A stretch of 64,000 nt of DNA from Desmodus rotundus (lineage: Eukaryota; Chordata; Mammalia; Chiroptera; Phyllostomidae): the NCBI RefSeq assembly GCF_022682495.2, contig NC_071390.1:155162583-155226582 (forward strand), in the 5' to 3' direction. This document shows, in pieces, positions 1 to 13,340 of the stretch. The notes under the pieces were generated by a model that worked only from the letters and a program-made list of their open reading frames with translations, was not told the origin of the DNA and did no database searches. The first letter of the stretch is position 1. Each line of letters starts with the position of its first letter. A program made the position numbers and the translations under genes.

Positions 1-378
1 ACAAAGGTAATGGTCTCATACTACCTTGTGGAATGTACTTTGGGAAATGAACTTGAAGAACATGGTTGCCTTAAAATGTTTATATGCCCAGACCACTTTT
101 CAGATGTGCATTTTCTGTACGTAGCAAGATTCGTAGGCAATTGCAGTTTGATTTAGCTATTGTATCAAGACGGCACAAACCCATGTAAGAGCTCATGTTT
201 AGTGGTACAGAGTTACTTTGATGTAATGACTGCCAATTGGAATGACACAAGGAAGGAACTTCATCAAGTTTGTAGAGATTCAAAGCTCTTCCAAGAAGTT
301 TGAGTGTGTGTAGCAATTCAGTTACTTTGTAGGTGGGTTATTGTCATTTATTTGTCCAAGAATCAGCAAAAAAAAAAT
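1..378 (+). pseudogene. Unrecognised coding-like relic with A-tract
   Basis: Plus-strand frame 1 reads 100 codons (1-300) with a single internal TAG at 154-156 before a TGA at 301-303. The text looks protein-like (for example PDHFSDVHFLYVARF and WNDTRKELHQVCRDSKLFQE). An A10 tract at 368-377 follows about 65 bp later, as expected of a processed pseudogene 3' end. The left part is outside the window, so a target duplication cannot be tested. The minus strand is also open over 80-316, which weakens the inference. I do not recognise the parent protein. It could be a decayed retrocopy, a transposase fragment or chance. Confidence 0.35.
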
Positions 379-468
379 TGACCAAAAATGGACTAAAATA
401 TTGCATGAAATTAAGATGTTTAAGGTAAACAGATCCTTGACATTCACTAGACCTATGCCAGAACATTA

Positions 469-1174
469 CAAGGTCTGTCCAGAAAAAATCCAGCCATTGT
501 TAATATAATGGAAAACTGTAATAACATAATCAATAAAAAAGAAAGAAAATGGTTTGCATGACTTTGATGTATCCAGGCAGCCAAGGAGAGTGGACTGGAA
601 TGCACATGTGCGAACAACGTCGACTTCACTGTGCTAACCTGTGGGATCGGTAGACGACATTGAGTGAGCATGTGCGCTGTGTGGCCATCACATCCAAAAT
701 GACTGAGTAGGCTGATGAATCTGCATCAAACTTCATGTTAAGCTTGAAATTCCTTGGCAGAAACTATTCAGATGCTTCAGAAGGCCACAGCTATGGGCAA
801 CTCGTGATTGGCAGCTTTATCACAACAACACACCCACTCATGCATCACAGTCCATGCAAAGTTTTTTGGAGAAACATCAAATTACCCAGGTGACTCAGCC
901 CCCCTACAGCCCAGACTTGGTGCCCTGCAACGCACTTCGGGCTTTTCCCCAAACTAAAATCACCTTTGAATATGAAGAGATTTCAGACCATTAATGAGAT
1001 TCAGGAAAATATGACAGGGCAGCTGATGGCGACTGGGAGAATTGTGTGAGATCCCAAGGTGCCTACTTTGAAGGGGACTAAGACGTCATTCTCCTATATA
1101 CAGTGTTTCTTGTATCTTGCATCTTCTTCAATAAATGTCTCTATTTTTCATATTACATGGCTGGATACTTTCTG
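469..1174 (+). mobile_element. mariner copy 1, internally deleted
   Basis: A Tc1/mariner relic that begins after a TA dinucleotide with the terminal repeat CAAGGTCTGTCC. The 3' half encodes the transposase C-terminus in one frame: WQLYHNNTPTHAS (around 811-850) and PPYSPDLVPCN, the region of the second and third catalytic aspartates of a D34D enzyme. Both aspartates are asparagine here. A decayed N-terminal segment (ATG at 698, immediately followed by a stop) is joined to the C-terminal part at about 800, so most of the catalytic core is missing. The 3' end stops at GGATACTTTCTG, short of the outermost terminal repeat, where the inverted second copy begins. It cannot move itself. Confidence 0.85.
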
Positions 1175-1648
1175 TATACCTTTCAAAAGTGATTTTGGTT
1201 TGGGGAGGAGCCAGGAGTCAGAGGGCACCAAATCTAGGCTGTAGGGGATACTGGGTCACCTGCATTATGTGACGTTTCACGAAAAAACTGCACAAGACTT
1301 GATGCATGAGCGGACATGTTGTTGTGATGAAGCTGCCAATCACCAGTTGCCCACAGCTGCGGCCTTCTGAAGCATTCGAACAGTTTCCATGGAGGAATGT
1401 TCAAGCTTAACACAAAATTTGATGCAGATTCATTGCTCTACTTGCTCAGTCATTTTGAATGGGATGGCCACACAGTACAAATGCTCACTCAGTGGCGTCT
1501 ACCAAACCCACTGACTAGTACAGTGAAGTCATCATTGTTCACACATGCGCATTCCAGTCCACTCTCCTTGGCTGCCAGGTTACATTGATGTTGTGCAAAC
1601 TATTTTCTTTATATTAACAATGGTTGGACTTTTGCCGGACAGACCACA
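1175..1648 (-). mobile_element. mariner copy 2, inverted and 3'-truncated
   Basis: The reverse complement matches copy 1 from its 5' terminal repeat (GGTCTGTCCGG, outer end at 1648 next to TA) through the N-terminal fragment MTEQVEQ, the same deletion junction, and the C-terminal motif up to AAATCACTTTTGAAAGG, where it stops. Unlike copies 1 and 3 it keeps aspartate at the third catalytic position (CCC TCT GAC), but the second position is already asparagine (HNN). Copies 1 and 2 lie head-out as one inverted pair with 5' terminal repeats at both outer ends. Confidence 0.83.
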
Positions 1649-3941
1649 TATATTAAAAGTATTTAATGATGTACAGCAAGAGCACCAACTAGCGAGAGCA
1701 GATGCCAGTTGGCCTAGGTCCCAGGGAAAGAATCTGCAGGACCACAGAACCCAAGATTTCACCCGTGGGTGCTGCATTGTGAATGCTCTGGGTTCCAAGT
1801 GACATAGCACTTTCAGATTTTGCAACTATACTTTGGGATGCCTGGTTATACTGAGTTTTAAATAGACAACAAATAATATTTCACACAGGTGTGTGCCAAA
1901 TATCTCATGGGACACACTTTGACTAAAGAAATTATTAATAATTTGTCTGAGGTTTAAATGTAAGTGTGAATGCCATATTTTAAATGGCAAGCCTTCTAGG
2001 GGAGTTGCCAGCAGAAAAGAGGAGATGCTTGGGTGTCTGGGGCAACAGATATTTACTAAGTTCACTGTCTTAACAACCAGTGCAAACATGTTTCAGTATG
2101 TTTAAAAACTAGTACATCTGCATCAGTGCACACTAGCCAACTAGTAACTCCTGCTATAACCCAAGACATTCTTCAATAGTATGCAGTTTTGCCACAAAAT
2201 GTTTGTGATGAAAAGCAAAGAACAGCAAAGCTGAAGTGAATGGAATGCCAGGCAGCTTCCTAGCTCACTCACTATGTCACGCACTCCAAACACCAGGCTC
2301 ACAGTGCACAATTCGAACTGGTAACTCAACAAGAATAATATGTTATAGCATGGGCCTGCAGCTGATGAACATGACTTTCAAAGGGCCAAAGTGTCATATG
2401 TTAAATCCACTGCTGTTTCTTAGTAGTATATTCATAAGTCAGATCAAATAAATTTCCTAAAATAAAATTAATATATAAATACTAAAAGCTAAATTGTCAT
2501 TTTAAAGGGAATCACAAATAAGGACCATGGCTATCTTAAAACAATGTTATCGGAATCCATGGCACGCTATTATGAGATCTGTCTTTTACTTTAAGGTTGT
2601 TGGGAGGATTTGATGAGTTAATTCATGAAAAAATGAATAGAATATGCCTGGTACATAGTAACCTTTCAATAAAGTTAGTCATTGTCAGCCATTATTTCAT
2701 TAATAAATACTTATTTGAAGAGATTTTTACTAACTGCTGCCTCAAGCTAAACTGCTTGTGGTCACAAGATACAATTATTTTCTGTAACATTCTTAAAATC
2801 ATTTTATTTAAATATCTTCTATACATAGTCTTTTGGTTTAAGGTCTTAAGGAAGAGTAAATGTAGTTCAATTCATGTGTGAATTTTGATGTCTTGGAGCA
2901 CAGTGTTGGAAAGATTATGAAGCCACTTCCATTCCTAAGAAAAACTCACTGGTTTGGCCATAAACTTGGAAAGGATGGCTTCCTTAGCCTGCAGAGTCAT
3001 ACCAGCCTCATTTTACAAATGAGGAGACAAAGCCTCCGAATCAGTCTTAGGAGAATGTTCAGGTTGCCAGGGAGTTAGAAAACTGAAAATCAAACTCTCT
3101 TCAAGAGCAAACTTCGTTGTCTTTTCTCTTTCACCATAGTTTCAAGCTTTATTTATTTCAATTTTTCCCAAATTATATATTACATAGGATTCCCAAAGGT
3201 AAAACAGTTAAGCAAACATGTGCTCTGACTAAAGAAAAAGTGGGGTGGGGTGGGAGTAGGCCTTGAGGCCCCTAAGCTCTCCCGGGACTCAATCGGCCTC
3301 CAGGAATCCTGTTCCTGTTAAGTCATCCCGTGCAATCTACTCCGTTTGACCCTCTAATAAAAATAAACAATCATTCACTCCTAGACATCTCCTTCAAAGA
3401 GCACTTGTGTTACACTGGAACTCTGGTTCCACCTTAAAAAGTTCTTTATAAAGATAAAAAGCTGGTTTATGATAGAAGCTCCTGTGTCCTAAGTCTGGCA
3501 CTTCCACAGACAGTGTTGCCCTCAGGGCAAAATGGAAAAGGAGAGAAGGAATTCCCCCAAATTTAGGCAGTGTCCTAGCTTTGAGGAAGGAGGAGTAACT
3601 AAAGTTAACAATAACCATTATTATTAGCAACAAAACAGACTTCCACTTTCAAAGAAGAGGTCTACTACAGGACTTTGACCATCAAGCCACTAAGGAATCT
3701 AGGGAGCTCTCCAGTGTTCCAATGTGTAACAAAGTGAGAGCCCATGCTGACTTAGCTGAGAACAGCATTCAGTGGAGAATCTGCAGAATGTCACTCCTCT
3801 CAACAGTGGTTTGGGTAGAAGTACGCCCCTTTGGTGTACAAGTCCAAAAAAAATAAAGAGTGAAGAATTATCATCCTTTCATCTCTTTCTGTTCACATAT
3901 TCTTGGTGAAGGACTTAAAAAAATAGATATTCAGCAAGTGA
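1649..3941. other. Non-coding stretch with two MIR pieces
   Basis: AT-rich intronic sequence. About 2600-2700 resembles the 3' part of a MIR (GCCTGGTACATAGTAACC and downstream), plus orientation. About 2985-3100 resembles an antisense MIR (TTTTACAAATGAGGAGACAA). I see nothing else supportable; the short reading frames are not conserved-looking. Confidence 0.5.
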
Positions 3942-4040
3942 GACGTATTCATTCATCCCACAAATATTTTGTGGGTGCCCACCTGCCAGGCACTAAGGCA
4001 TTGGGGATACAGCAATGGACCAGACACTTCCTTTTCTCTT
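3942..4040 (-). repeat. L2 3' end
   Basis: TATTCATTCATCCCACAAAT followed by CACCTGCCAGGCACTAAGGC and GGGGATACAGCAATGGACC is the antisense form of the L2 3' terminus. A shorter similar piece (TTCAGCAAATGCTTGCTGAG) lies at about 4540-4590. Confidence 0.75.
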
Positions 4041-4599
4041 AAATAGAGCTCTTAGCTCCAATCATAGATCTTTGTGGAGGTCCACTCCATACTGCAGTCA
4101 TCTAGTTGAAGCAACAGGAACTCCCAAACCTCTAACAGGGAAGAGGATACAAGGGTGGATTTCATAAATGATATTTAAATGGACTTCTTTTGTAGCAAAA
4201 ACTCAAATTTTGTAAATATAAAGTTTTTGCTGTTATCTAATATAGGAATAAGATGCTAAAATCAATAATCTTCAATGTCTTTTTCAAGATCAGGAAATAA
4301 ATGCACTTCCTACTCTATCTCAGATCATCTAATCTCTCCAGAAGAGCTTGATAGTCCCTTAAGTACTCTACCAAAGAGGAAGCAATTTATCTGAGTCTCT
4401 GTGACCACAAACCTTATCATACAGATTGCGTGTGATGCAGACTTCATCCGTGTCACACATTGTCAAAGAGTGCATGCTCAACATATGAGCTCTCTGCATG
4501 ATTCAGCTTTGTCTATGTATTTTGCTTTAAACTGTGTTCAATAATTTAATTCAGCAAATGCTTGCTGAGTGCCTAATAAACACCTTTCTGTCTGACCAA

Positions 4600-5544
4600 A
4601 CTGCTAATCATAATCATACCTGATAGAGTTTCTAGCATCCTCAATTTGCAGAGTTGGGAAAGAAGCCACTGAACAAAAGGCAGACACAGGGGATATTTGT
4701 AGCTTGTGATACTAAGTGGATAAGCCTGAATGTGAAAGTCTGGTTCTTGGACCCAATGGGATATACTGCCACAAATCTACTTAAAAACATGTCCAGATTT
4801 CAGAGAGAGGCAGGCTGAGCACACGGCCTGGTTTCCCCAGTGAGCGGGCAGGTGGTGCTGTGAGGTTGCAGTCTCAGAACAGGCAGTGGCCATTTTCCCA
4901 CTGAGAAGGGCCGTCTTCCAGACCGGCGCGTCTCCTGGGAGGCTCGGGACAGGCTCTGACAGCTGCAGCGCCTTGTACAGACAGCCTGGGCCGTTTCCAG
5001 CATCCTCAGTGTGTTGCTGGGCCTCTTACCTCTGTTCTACATGAACAACAAATGAGCAGTCACCAGCCCCCAGGGAAGAATTAGGCTTTACAAGAAAAAA
5101 AAGTGCAGAAAATGTACACTATGTTGGCAACCTCACTAGAAATGACAACAAAATGTTTGCTCATATCATTAAAAACTATAGCAAGGCAAATGCCTGCTTA
5201 GATCTCTACCAACTTGGGCTTTAGAACTGTAATCCAGTATCTGCCGCGACAAGGTATTTGCCAATATGCCCTAGGCTCGATTGCTTTCTCTGTCTGGACA
5301 CCTGCAAGACCAGCTATCCATCTTGGTTATCGCTGTTGGGGAACTCTTTCCCACCTCCCTGCTTCTAATCTTTAGCTTTCCTATTAGTATAAATCAATAC
5401 ATAAATATAACAATAAATATTTTTACCAAAAATGGTATTGTATTTATTCATTTTTTTTACCCAAGCATTCCCCTACATAAAATAATGATTTTTTTGTCCT
5501 CTTTTCATTAAGTAACTGCTTTTCCTTCTCAAAAACACCTTGGA
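4600..5544. other. Non-coding stretch, nothing recognised
   Basis: A GC-richer patch lies at 4800-5030, with short minus-strand reading frames but no recognisable motif or splice context. The remainder is AT-rich intron. Confidence 0.4.
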
Positions 5545-5660
5545 TGAAAAAGGATTCAACTCAAAAATATTTACTGTGTGCCCATTATTTTCCAGTTCCT
5601 GCTCTAGGCCCTAGAGGTGAAGAATAAAACAAAACAGACCAGAATCTGGGTCCACATGAG
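5545..5660 (-). repeat. L2 3' end
   Basis: Antisense L2 terminus: ATATTTACTGTGTGCCCATT, then CCTGCTCTAGGCCCTAGAGG and an AAACAGACC tail-like stretch. Divergent, in keeping with an ancient element. Confidence 0.65.
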
Positions 5661-6090
5661 CCTCATATTCTCTCAGGAGGATGCCCTGTGAACTGTCTCA
5701 GGTGCAGAGCCTCCACTGGTATGCTTGGCTTTACTGCACCCAAGTCTCATACCAGCTATCACCATATCTCACTTCCTTCTGTTGCCTTAGCCAGCTCCTC
5801 TTGTAAGAGGCCACTGACAACCTTCATCAAATCCATACGATCTCATCTTTAACTGGAACCTAATCAACAAAACAAGCAAGCAAGCAAAATAGAATCAGAG
5901 ACATTGAAATTAAGAACAATCTGACAGTAACCAGAGGGGAGGTGGGAGGAGATAATGAGGGGAAAAGGGGAAGGGTTTTCAGAAACAACTATAAAGGACA
6001 CATGGACAAAACCAAAGGGGGTGGAAGCAGGGGAGGGAGGTGGGTTTGGCTGGGGTGGGGGGCCTACATGACACTTCATTTGATAGTGAT
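5660..6090. other. Purine-rich, G-run-rich stretch
   Basis: 5930-6062 is strongly purine-rich on the plus strand, ending in a cluster of G-runs (6017-6062). No gene or named repeat recognised. Confidence 0.5.
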
Positions 6091-6270
6091 GACAGCATAG
6101 ATTCATGGTTAAGATCATGGGCTTTGGAGTCAGGTATGAATCAAATGGTATTGTGAGGTCTTGTGCAAGTGAATGAATCCTCTGTGACTCCATTACTTTG
6201 TCTGTAAAAATGGGGAAACTGGAACCCACCTTGTGAAGTTGTTATGAGGTTTCAGACACTTAATACATAA
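6091..6270 (+). repeat. MIR SINE
   Basis: A sense-orientation MIR with the classic order: ATGGTTAAGATCATGGGCTT, GGAGTCAGG, then ACTTTGTCTGTAAAAATGGG and GTTGTTATGAGGTTTCAG. Confidence 0.85.
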
Positions 6271-6789
6271 AATACCAATAATATTACTTGCTACATAGTA
6301 AAGATGCCAGTGTTTCCTGCCTCATGAATGTTTAATTCCTGCCAACCAGAAGAACAGAATGGGTTTGGGTTGAAGCTTGCATCCCCTATCCACTTTTTTT
6401 GGCTCTTCCAAATGATTGTCCAGACTCAGTATCTTTATTTGGGTTAGTTTGCCTCAAATCCCAGCCCCCTTCCCAGGCATAGTTCAGGGCTTTCATGGAT
6501 GGCTTCAAATTCTCTCCCAGCTTGTTACATGGGCAAAACAACCCAACAGAGTCATAGTACTTTACAACTACTGCAGCATTAGGAGCCAGCACCATACTAT
6601 TAGTTTCAACACTAAGAATAGTCTTAAGTGTCTGTGCCTTGTTTATGATATCAGTAGCATGGAGGCAGACTTAATGAAGAAAACAAAATCTTATTTCCAA
6701 ATGTGTTTGAGCTGAGAGAGGGGAGGGGGAGAGGTTACGTTAATATAGCTTGGTGGTGTTAATAAAGTTGCAGAATTAAACAATTATAG

Positions 6790-7840
6790 ACTCAAAGGAA
6801 TAAATGCCCAAAGATAGTTAAGTCAATGATCAATCTTTAAGAAAGTAATGAGGAAGATTCACCCTATCAAAATTTAAAACTCGTTATTAAAGCACAAAAA
6901 TAAAAAGGGTGTGGTACTGGCACAACAAGAAACAAATAGATTAGGGGAACTTACTACAGAGCTCAGACAAAGACCCAGGTATATATGGGGATTTACTATA
7001 ATATGAAATTGACGTAACAAAGCAATAATTTAGTAGATGATGTTGGGAAGCTGGCTCAACATATGTAAGAAAATGGAATTGGGTTTTAAATGAATTAAAC
7101 ACCTAGATGTGAAAAATTATAGAGTTAATAAAAGAAAATGTGGGACAATATCTTCTGACCTTGAGATGGAAGGGCATTTATAAATAAAAATTCAAAAGCA
7201 CAAAACATAAAGAAAAATGATGGTTTTGATTATACTAGAGAATTTCTGTTGAATAAACAACACCATGAAAGAAGATGAAAGAAGGGGAGGAAACTGCAAT
7301 GACTAAAATCAACCAAAATTAACATCTAGATTATAGAAGGACCTTCTGAAAATCAACCCCAAAAAGGGCAAATTCAAGACATTTAATGGCAAAGTGTAAG
7401 AACATACAATTTACAGAAGAAGAAATGGTAAAAACCTAAAAAGCCTATAATGAAGTGTCCAAACTCAGTGATAATCAAAAAAATGTAAGTTAAAAAAAGT
7501 AAAGCAACGTACCTCTACACTTAATACCTTGGCAAAAACTAGACAACTGTAAATTAGAGAACAAGGTAAAATAATCGTCAGGAATGTGGTAACGTACAAA
7601 ACCTCTTTCTCTGTGGGAGGGGAGTGTGGAATGGTGTGACCATTCTGGAATGCCCTCTGGCACTTCTGGGAAAACTAAGTGTTTGCATAAGCTCTGATCC
7701 AGCAATTCTACTCCCAGGGAGATCCAGAGGGAACATGTTCAAGTGTGTTCCTTACAGTACGTTTTATTTGATAGAAGAAGTTGGAGGACATCTGCATGGC
7801 CATAGTAGAAAAGAAAGATTAAAAAAAAAAGATTAAAGTA
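6790..7840 (+). repeat. L1M LINE-1 fragment, ORF2 3' end
   Basis: Nucleotide blocks follow the order of old LINE-1 ORF2: GTGTGGTACTGGCACAACAA, GACCCAGGTATATATGGG, AGGAATGTGGTAACG, ATGGTGTGACCATTCTGG, then GATCCAGCAATTCTACTCCC. Full of stops and frame breaks, so no functional ORF2 remains. The element seems to resume at about 8095-8290 beyond a hAT insertion. Confidence 0.8.
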
Positions 7841-7876
7841 GATTAAAAAAAAAACGGTGGGCAGGTTTCATGGAGT

Positions 7877-8088
7877 CACACAGTCCAAACCAGAAGGCAC
7901 TAGTCACATGTGGCTACTTGAATTTAAATTTAAATCAAGAAAAAATTAATAAAATTAACAATTCAGGTCCTTAGTCACACCAGCCATACTTCAAGTGCTC
8001 AGTAGTCACTTGTACCCAGCAGCTACTATTTTGGATAGTATAGATAGAAACGTTTCATCATTGAAGAAAGTTCTGTTGAAAAGCACTG
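7877..8088 (-). mobile_element. hAT-Charlie MITE (MER58-like)
   Basis: Reading on the minus strand: CAGTGCTTTTCAACAGAACT at one end, the internal segment GAGCACTTGAAGTATGGCTG, the palindromic TTTAAATTTAAAT block, and TAGCCACATGTGACTAGTGC near the other end. This matches the non-autonomous MER58-type pattern as I remember it. It interrupts L1M sequence and is therefore younger than that L1. Confidence 0.7.
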
Positions 8089-8289
8089 TCACAAAGCACT
8101 CTGCAACAGTTAGAAGAAATAGATTAAAGGTTCACATGGCAATATAGATGGTATCTAAAAACACAATGCCTGGAGAAAAAATATGAAACAAAATTAGATA
8201 TATTTCAAAGCAAAATAGTACATAAATTAAAAATGTACTCAGAAAAAAATAAATATGCATTAACCAACTTCACTCACTTAAATAAAAAA

Positions 8290-9558
<1,269 letters not shown>

Positions 9559-9599
9559 CTATTAACAAGAGAGGGTAGGGGGGGAAAGAAAATCCATTT

Positions 9600-10640
9600 T
9601 GTTAGTATTGGAAAAAACAAAGATCTAGCCAGGAAAATTTAACCTACAAAACATCGAACATGATTCTTCCCATCAGATCCAAGTAAGTTTACAACCGGGA
9701 GGCCAAAGAAGAGAAGAAATTTCTCCTTCCTTTCACGTATTCTCCCATCCAGTAAGGCTCACTGGGGCCGAGAGGAGGACCGCCAGGCGGGGGCAAGCAC
9801 TGGAAAGCCCACAGCTTTCGGAGTAAGTCCAGACAGGAAAGGCTCCAGCACAGCCTCAGGAGTTGTTCAGGGGGCCTGAAGCTGGCCGTGCCACTCGGGA
9901 AAGGAAGACTTTGAGCAAACTCCCAACCTGGGCTGCCCCTGCCCATTCTAAGCAGTCCTGGAGATGGGCTTCCTTAGTCACACATGTACAGAGAACAGTA
10001 GTTAAAACAATAAAATGAGTAACCACCAGCACTAAGCACATTCTCTGAGCTAGGCATCCAACATTGTCTAATTTGATGTAGTTGACTCTATTAATAGCAC
10101 AAATAGAGCCTCGGTGAGTGAGATTAAATAAGTTCTAGTTTACCCAGAAAGGAAGCAGAGTGAGAATGGAACACAGGCAGGGGACTGGCTCCAGAACCAA
10201 TGTTTTTAACTTCTAAAGCCTCACTGTGACAGTGAGGTGGGGGCCATGTATGCACTTTCCCCCAAACTCGCCGTGTCTCTTCTCACTGCCGATTTCCCTT
10301 TCCTCTCCAGTGTCCTCTTACGTTCCCCCACTCCGACACATGGTAACAGAGGTGGAAGAAAGCACACTTGGGGTAATTATTTCTAATCAAAGGCGGAGAC
10401 CACATCTGACTCGTTCACATCCTATCTCCAGCACAGAATGTCGAGCCCCCTGTGGATTAATCAACAAGACAGAGTGAAACGTCACCACACAACACAGACT
10501 TCCGCACGCCTGTTTGTGCTGGACAGGGTAGAAAACAGAGTCACTTCTAAATAAAATGGCCCTAGTTCTTAAGGACATTACAATACACCGTTATGGAAAC
10601 CCAAGATGAAGTGGCTCACAGGGTGGAATGGAAAATAAGT
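9600..10640. other. Intron 2 near exon 3; antisense MIR trace
   Basis: About 10035-10210 resembles a decayed antisense MIR (TCTGAGCTAGGCATCCAACA, then GAGAATGGAACACAGGCAG). The GC-richer stretch 9690-9990 has no recognisable gene. Confidence 0.4.
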
Positions 10641-10792
10641 GCCAAAAAAATGATGCAGAAAAGGGGCGAGCTGGGCAATCACAACAGGAGAAATGACAGT
10701 TCTGCTTATTGAGGGCAGAGAAGGATTTCTGGAGTTGGTGGCATTTGATCTGGACCTTGAAGCTGGGTGAGGTTTCTAAGATAAGCTAAAGC
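10640..10792 (-). repeat. L2 internal fragment
   Basis: GGATTTCTGGAGTTGGTGGC and TCTGGACCTTGAAGCTGGG match the antisense L2 3' region (typically ...GGAGGAGGTGGCATTTGAGC...). It abuts the hAT MITE at 10793. Confidence 0.55.
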
Positions 10793-10991
10793 CAGGGGTG
10801 TCCGATCTGCAGCCCGCGGACCACTGGCAGCTCAGGATGGCTATGAATGAGGCCCAACACAAAATCGTAATGTACTTAAAACATTATGAGATTTTTTCTG
10901 TAATCATGTGTTGCAATGTATTTAATGTGTGGCCCAAGACAACTCCTTCTTCTAGTGTGGCCCAGAGACGCCAAAAGGTTGGACACCCCTG
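10793..10991 (+). mobile_element. hAT-Charlie MITE (MER30-like)
   Basis: A 199-bp element with perfect 11-bp terminal inverted repeats, CAGGGGTGTCC at the left and GGACACCCCTG at the right. Inside are GCCCGCGGACCACTGGCAGC, AAAACATTATGAGATTTTTT and GTGTGGCCCAAGACAACTC. No transposase. A clear 8-bp target duplication is not visible. The family name is from memory; the terminal repeats are seen. Confidence 0.85.
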
Positions 10992-12001
10992 GTGGGTGTA
11001 ATTCCTGTATAGGAAGGACCCTGTCGTTCTGGTTTCACTGCAGCTCAGTTCATCTTACATAATTCATGCCATCTTAATCACCCTCAGGAACGTCAACTTG
11101 ATATATTAAAAAGCACTATGAGTAAATGCACAGGGCTACAGAGAATATATGTAGCTCTACGAGGCTGGTAATGTTCTTTTATTTGTGGGTAGTTTTGCCA
11201 GGAATAGAGATGTGACAACCCTAAAGTGAGAACAAAGGTAACAAAAGCACCAAAATAAAACATTAAAGTCTAAAACATCATAGTATCTGGTAATGTTTTC
11301 CTGTTGCTACATCTTATTTCTTTTAAGAGTTAGCTAAGCTAAAATGGGAAAAGCCTCTGGGGAATTCGGTACAAAAACCAAAGCAGTAAGGAAGCAATAT
11401 ACGAGTCATTTTTCTTCAATGAAAGAAAACGCACCGCAGTAACTCTAAGCAAAATGAATGTGCCAGAGAAGCTCTCACACACCTGCTTCGCAGCTCCCAC
11501 CTTAGCAGTCAGCGTGCTTCAGCTCGCTGTGCAAAATGCAGCGCACAGGCCGGAAAAGGACTGTCTCATTAGCCTGAAACCTGCGGAACGTGCTCGGCCT
11601 CAGTCCAATGATTCCAGCGCCGTCTTTATCACGGAAGTAGATTCCATGTTGCAGATGAAATGCAGGCTTTGCCCATTTCAGACAATGCACTTAAGGGCAT
11701 GATAATCATTGTTCTTCAAGACAGCCAGGGTGTCTAGTGCACAGGCGGTGTGCCAAGTGCAGAAGGTGGGAAGAACTTTGCTCTGTGATAGAGACAGGGG
11801 AGGTCTCGCTCTCATACCTGGCTACTCCGCCTGGCCTCCATCCGCAACTGTATCTGGCCAGCCCTCAGTGTTTTTCCCAGGAAGGAGCCCTCTGGTCCTC
11901 ACGCACGTGCTGAGCAGAAACAGTAGCTAAACCCCCCTTCGTATCCTCACGGGGTCCCACATCCTCACACTCCACCTGACCCTGTCCTTGCTGAACCTCT
12001 G
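10992..12001. other. Non-coding stretch, nothing recognised
   Basis: Intron sequence with mixed composition; short opposed reading frames at 11454-11700 carry no recognisable domain. Confidence 0.4.
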
Positions 12002-12195
12002 TAGGTTACGGAGTCAGGAGGACCTGAATTCAGGATCCAGCCAGGTTTTGCACTGATTAACTAAAGGCCCTGGGCATGTTCTTTATCCCCTTCAAATTTC
12101 AGTGGCTTCATTTTAAGAGTTGAGACAATAATTCTTTCTTCGCACTGATGATTAAAAGAGCCAATATCTGTAATGCACTTAATACATTACTGTTA
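12002..12195 (+). repeat. MIR SINE
   Basis: GGAGTCAGGAGGACCTGAAT, then GGGCATGTTCTTTATCCCC and GAGTTGAGACAATAATTC are the MIR core in sense orientation. Confidence 0.75.
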
Positions 12196-12974
12196 CCATT
12201 ATTTTCAGGGTTGTATTAATTTTCAGGAAAAACTGATTCTGAATCAATTAAAAATACTGTAGAACTATTTCCATGGGTATCTGGGAAGTCTTGATAAACT
12301 GTGCCAGGTAGTACAATAAGTAATTGAATGTGGGGTTATATTTAGGAAATAACAAACTCACGTGAAATTCTTAGCCAAATACCGTCCACGAAAAGATTAT
12401 TTCCTGAGAATAATCAATACATAAGGAGATACACCCTTTCGTGGGTATGAGGGTCTCTTTTGAGGCCAAGCAATCATGGAGATACTTTTGAAGCAGAGCT
12501 GCAGAGAATGAGGCCCCTGGGACATATAAATGCAGAGCAGGAGAGATGGAGAGCTGCCCTAGTAGAAGCCCCAGGTCTCGTGATGGGGGAAATCTAAATG
12601 TTCCCCAAAACTTGCCTCTTACGCTGAGCTCCCCATCTGCTGCTGTTCAGGAGCAGAGAGGGCGCCGTCTCATTTCCTCGTCTGCCTATAGGATCTTGTA
12701 CTTTGCATTACCCTTCAATACATGAAACTAGCTTTATTCTCAAATAGTCCCCACCTTAAAATTCTGAGTAGTGAGTTTGGCATGTGAACAAACCCCTCTA
12801 CTTTACAAGTAACAAGTACCTCAGACAAAGACAAGATAGTTTGCATAACCCTTCCTCTTGTCTGGGTCCCCAAGAAGAGACTCATACCTTTAAGGAATAA
12901 CAAAAAGGGTAGAAAAGAAATCAGTCCCCTGCTGCTAGGGCTGCTGGAACATTTGCCTGTTGTTTTTGATCCAT

Positions 12975-13340
12975 GAGTGTGCGGCATGCACCATACTTAC
13001 TTACACATGTGTCCATTCCTTCCTTCCTAGTCACCACCGCTTTGGAGCAGGCAGTGTGCTGAGTGCGAGAGACGTAACAAAAACTAGAGAATGGCTCCCT
13101 GCTTCTGGAGAAATGTGGTCTTTTGGAGGAAGCAGATGTTAAACAAAAGATCACATAAATAAATGTAAACTCACAATTGTCATACATACTACAAAAAAGA
13201 CCTTGGTAGAAGATGTTATAAAAGAATATAATAAGGTGAATTTAACCTAAGAAGATTAGGAAAAGCTCTCTCCATAAAGTAATGATGATGTAATCTTTAG
13301 GAAGAATAGTAGTTGATGGAGCACATAGAATAAAGGAAGG
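12975..13340 (-). repeat. L2 3' region
   Basis: Antisense L2: TGTCCATTCCTTCCTTCCTA, GCAGGCAGTGTGCTGAGTGC, CCTGCTTCTGGAG, then GGAAAAGCTCTCTCCATAAA and GTAGTTGATGGAGCACATAG further on. Ancient and divergent. Confidence 0.65.

Noticed and set aside
9690..9990. Possible CpG island or promoter near exon 3
   Set aside because: GC is raised but CpG is sparse and no start-site motifs are visible.
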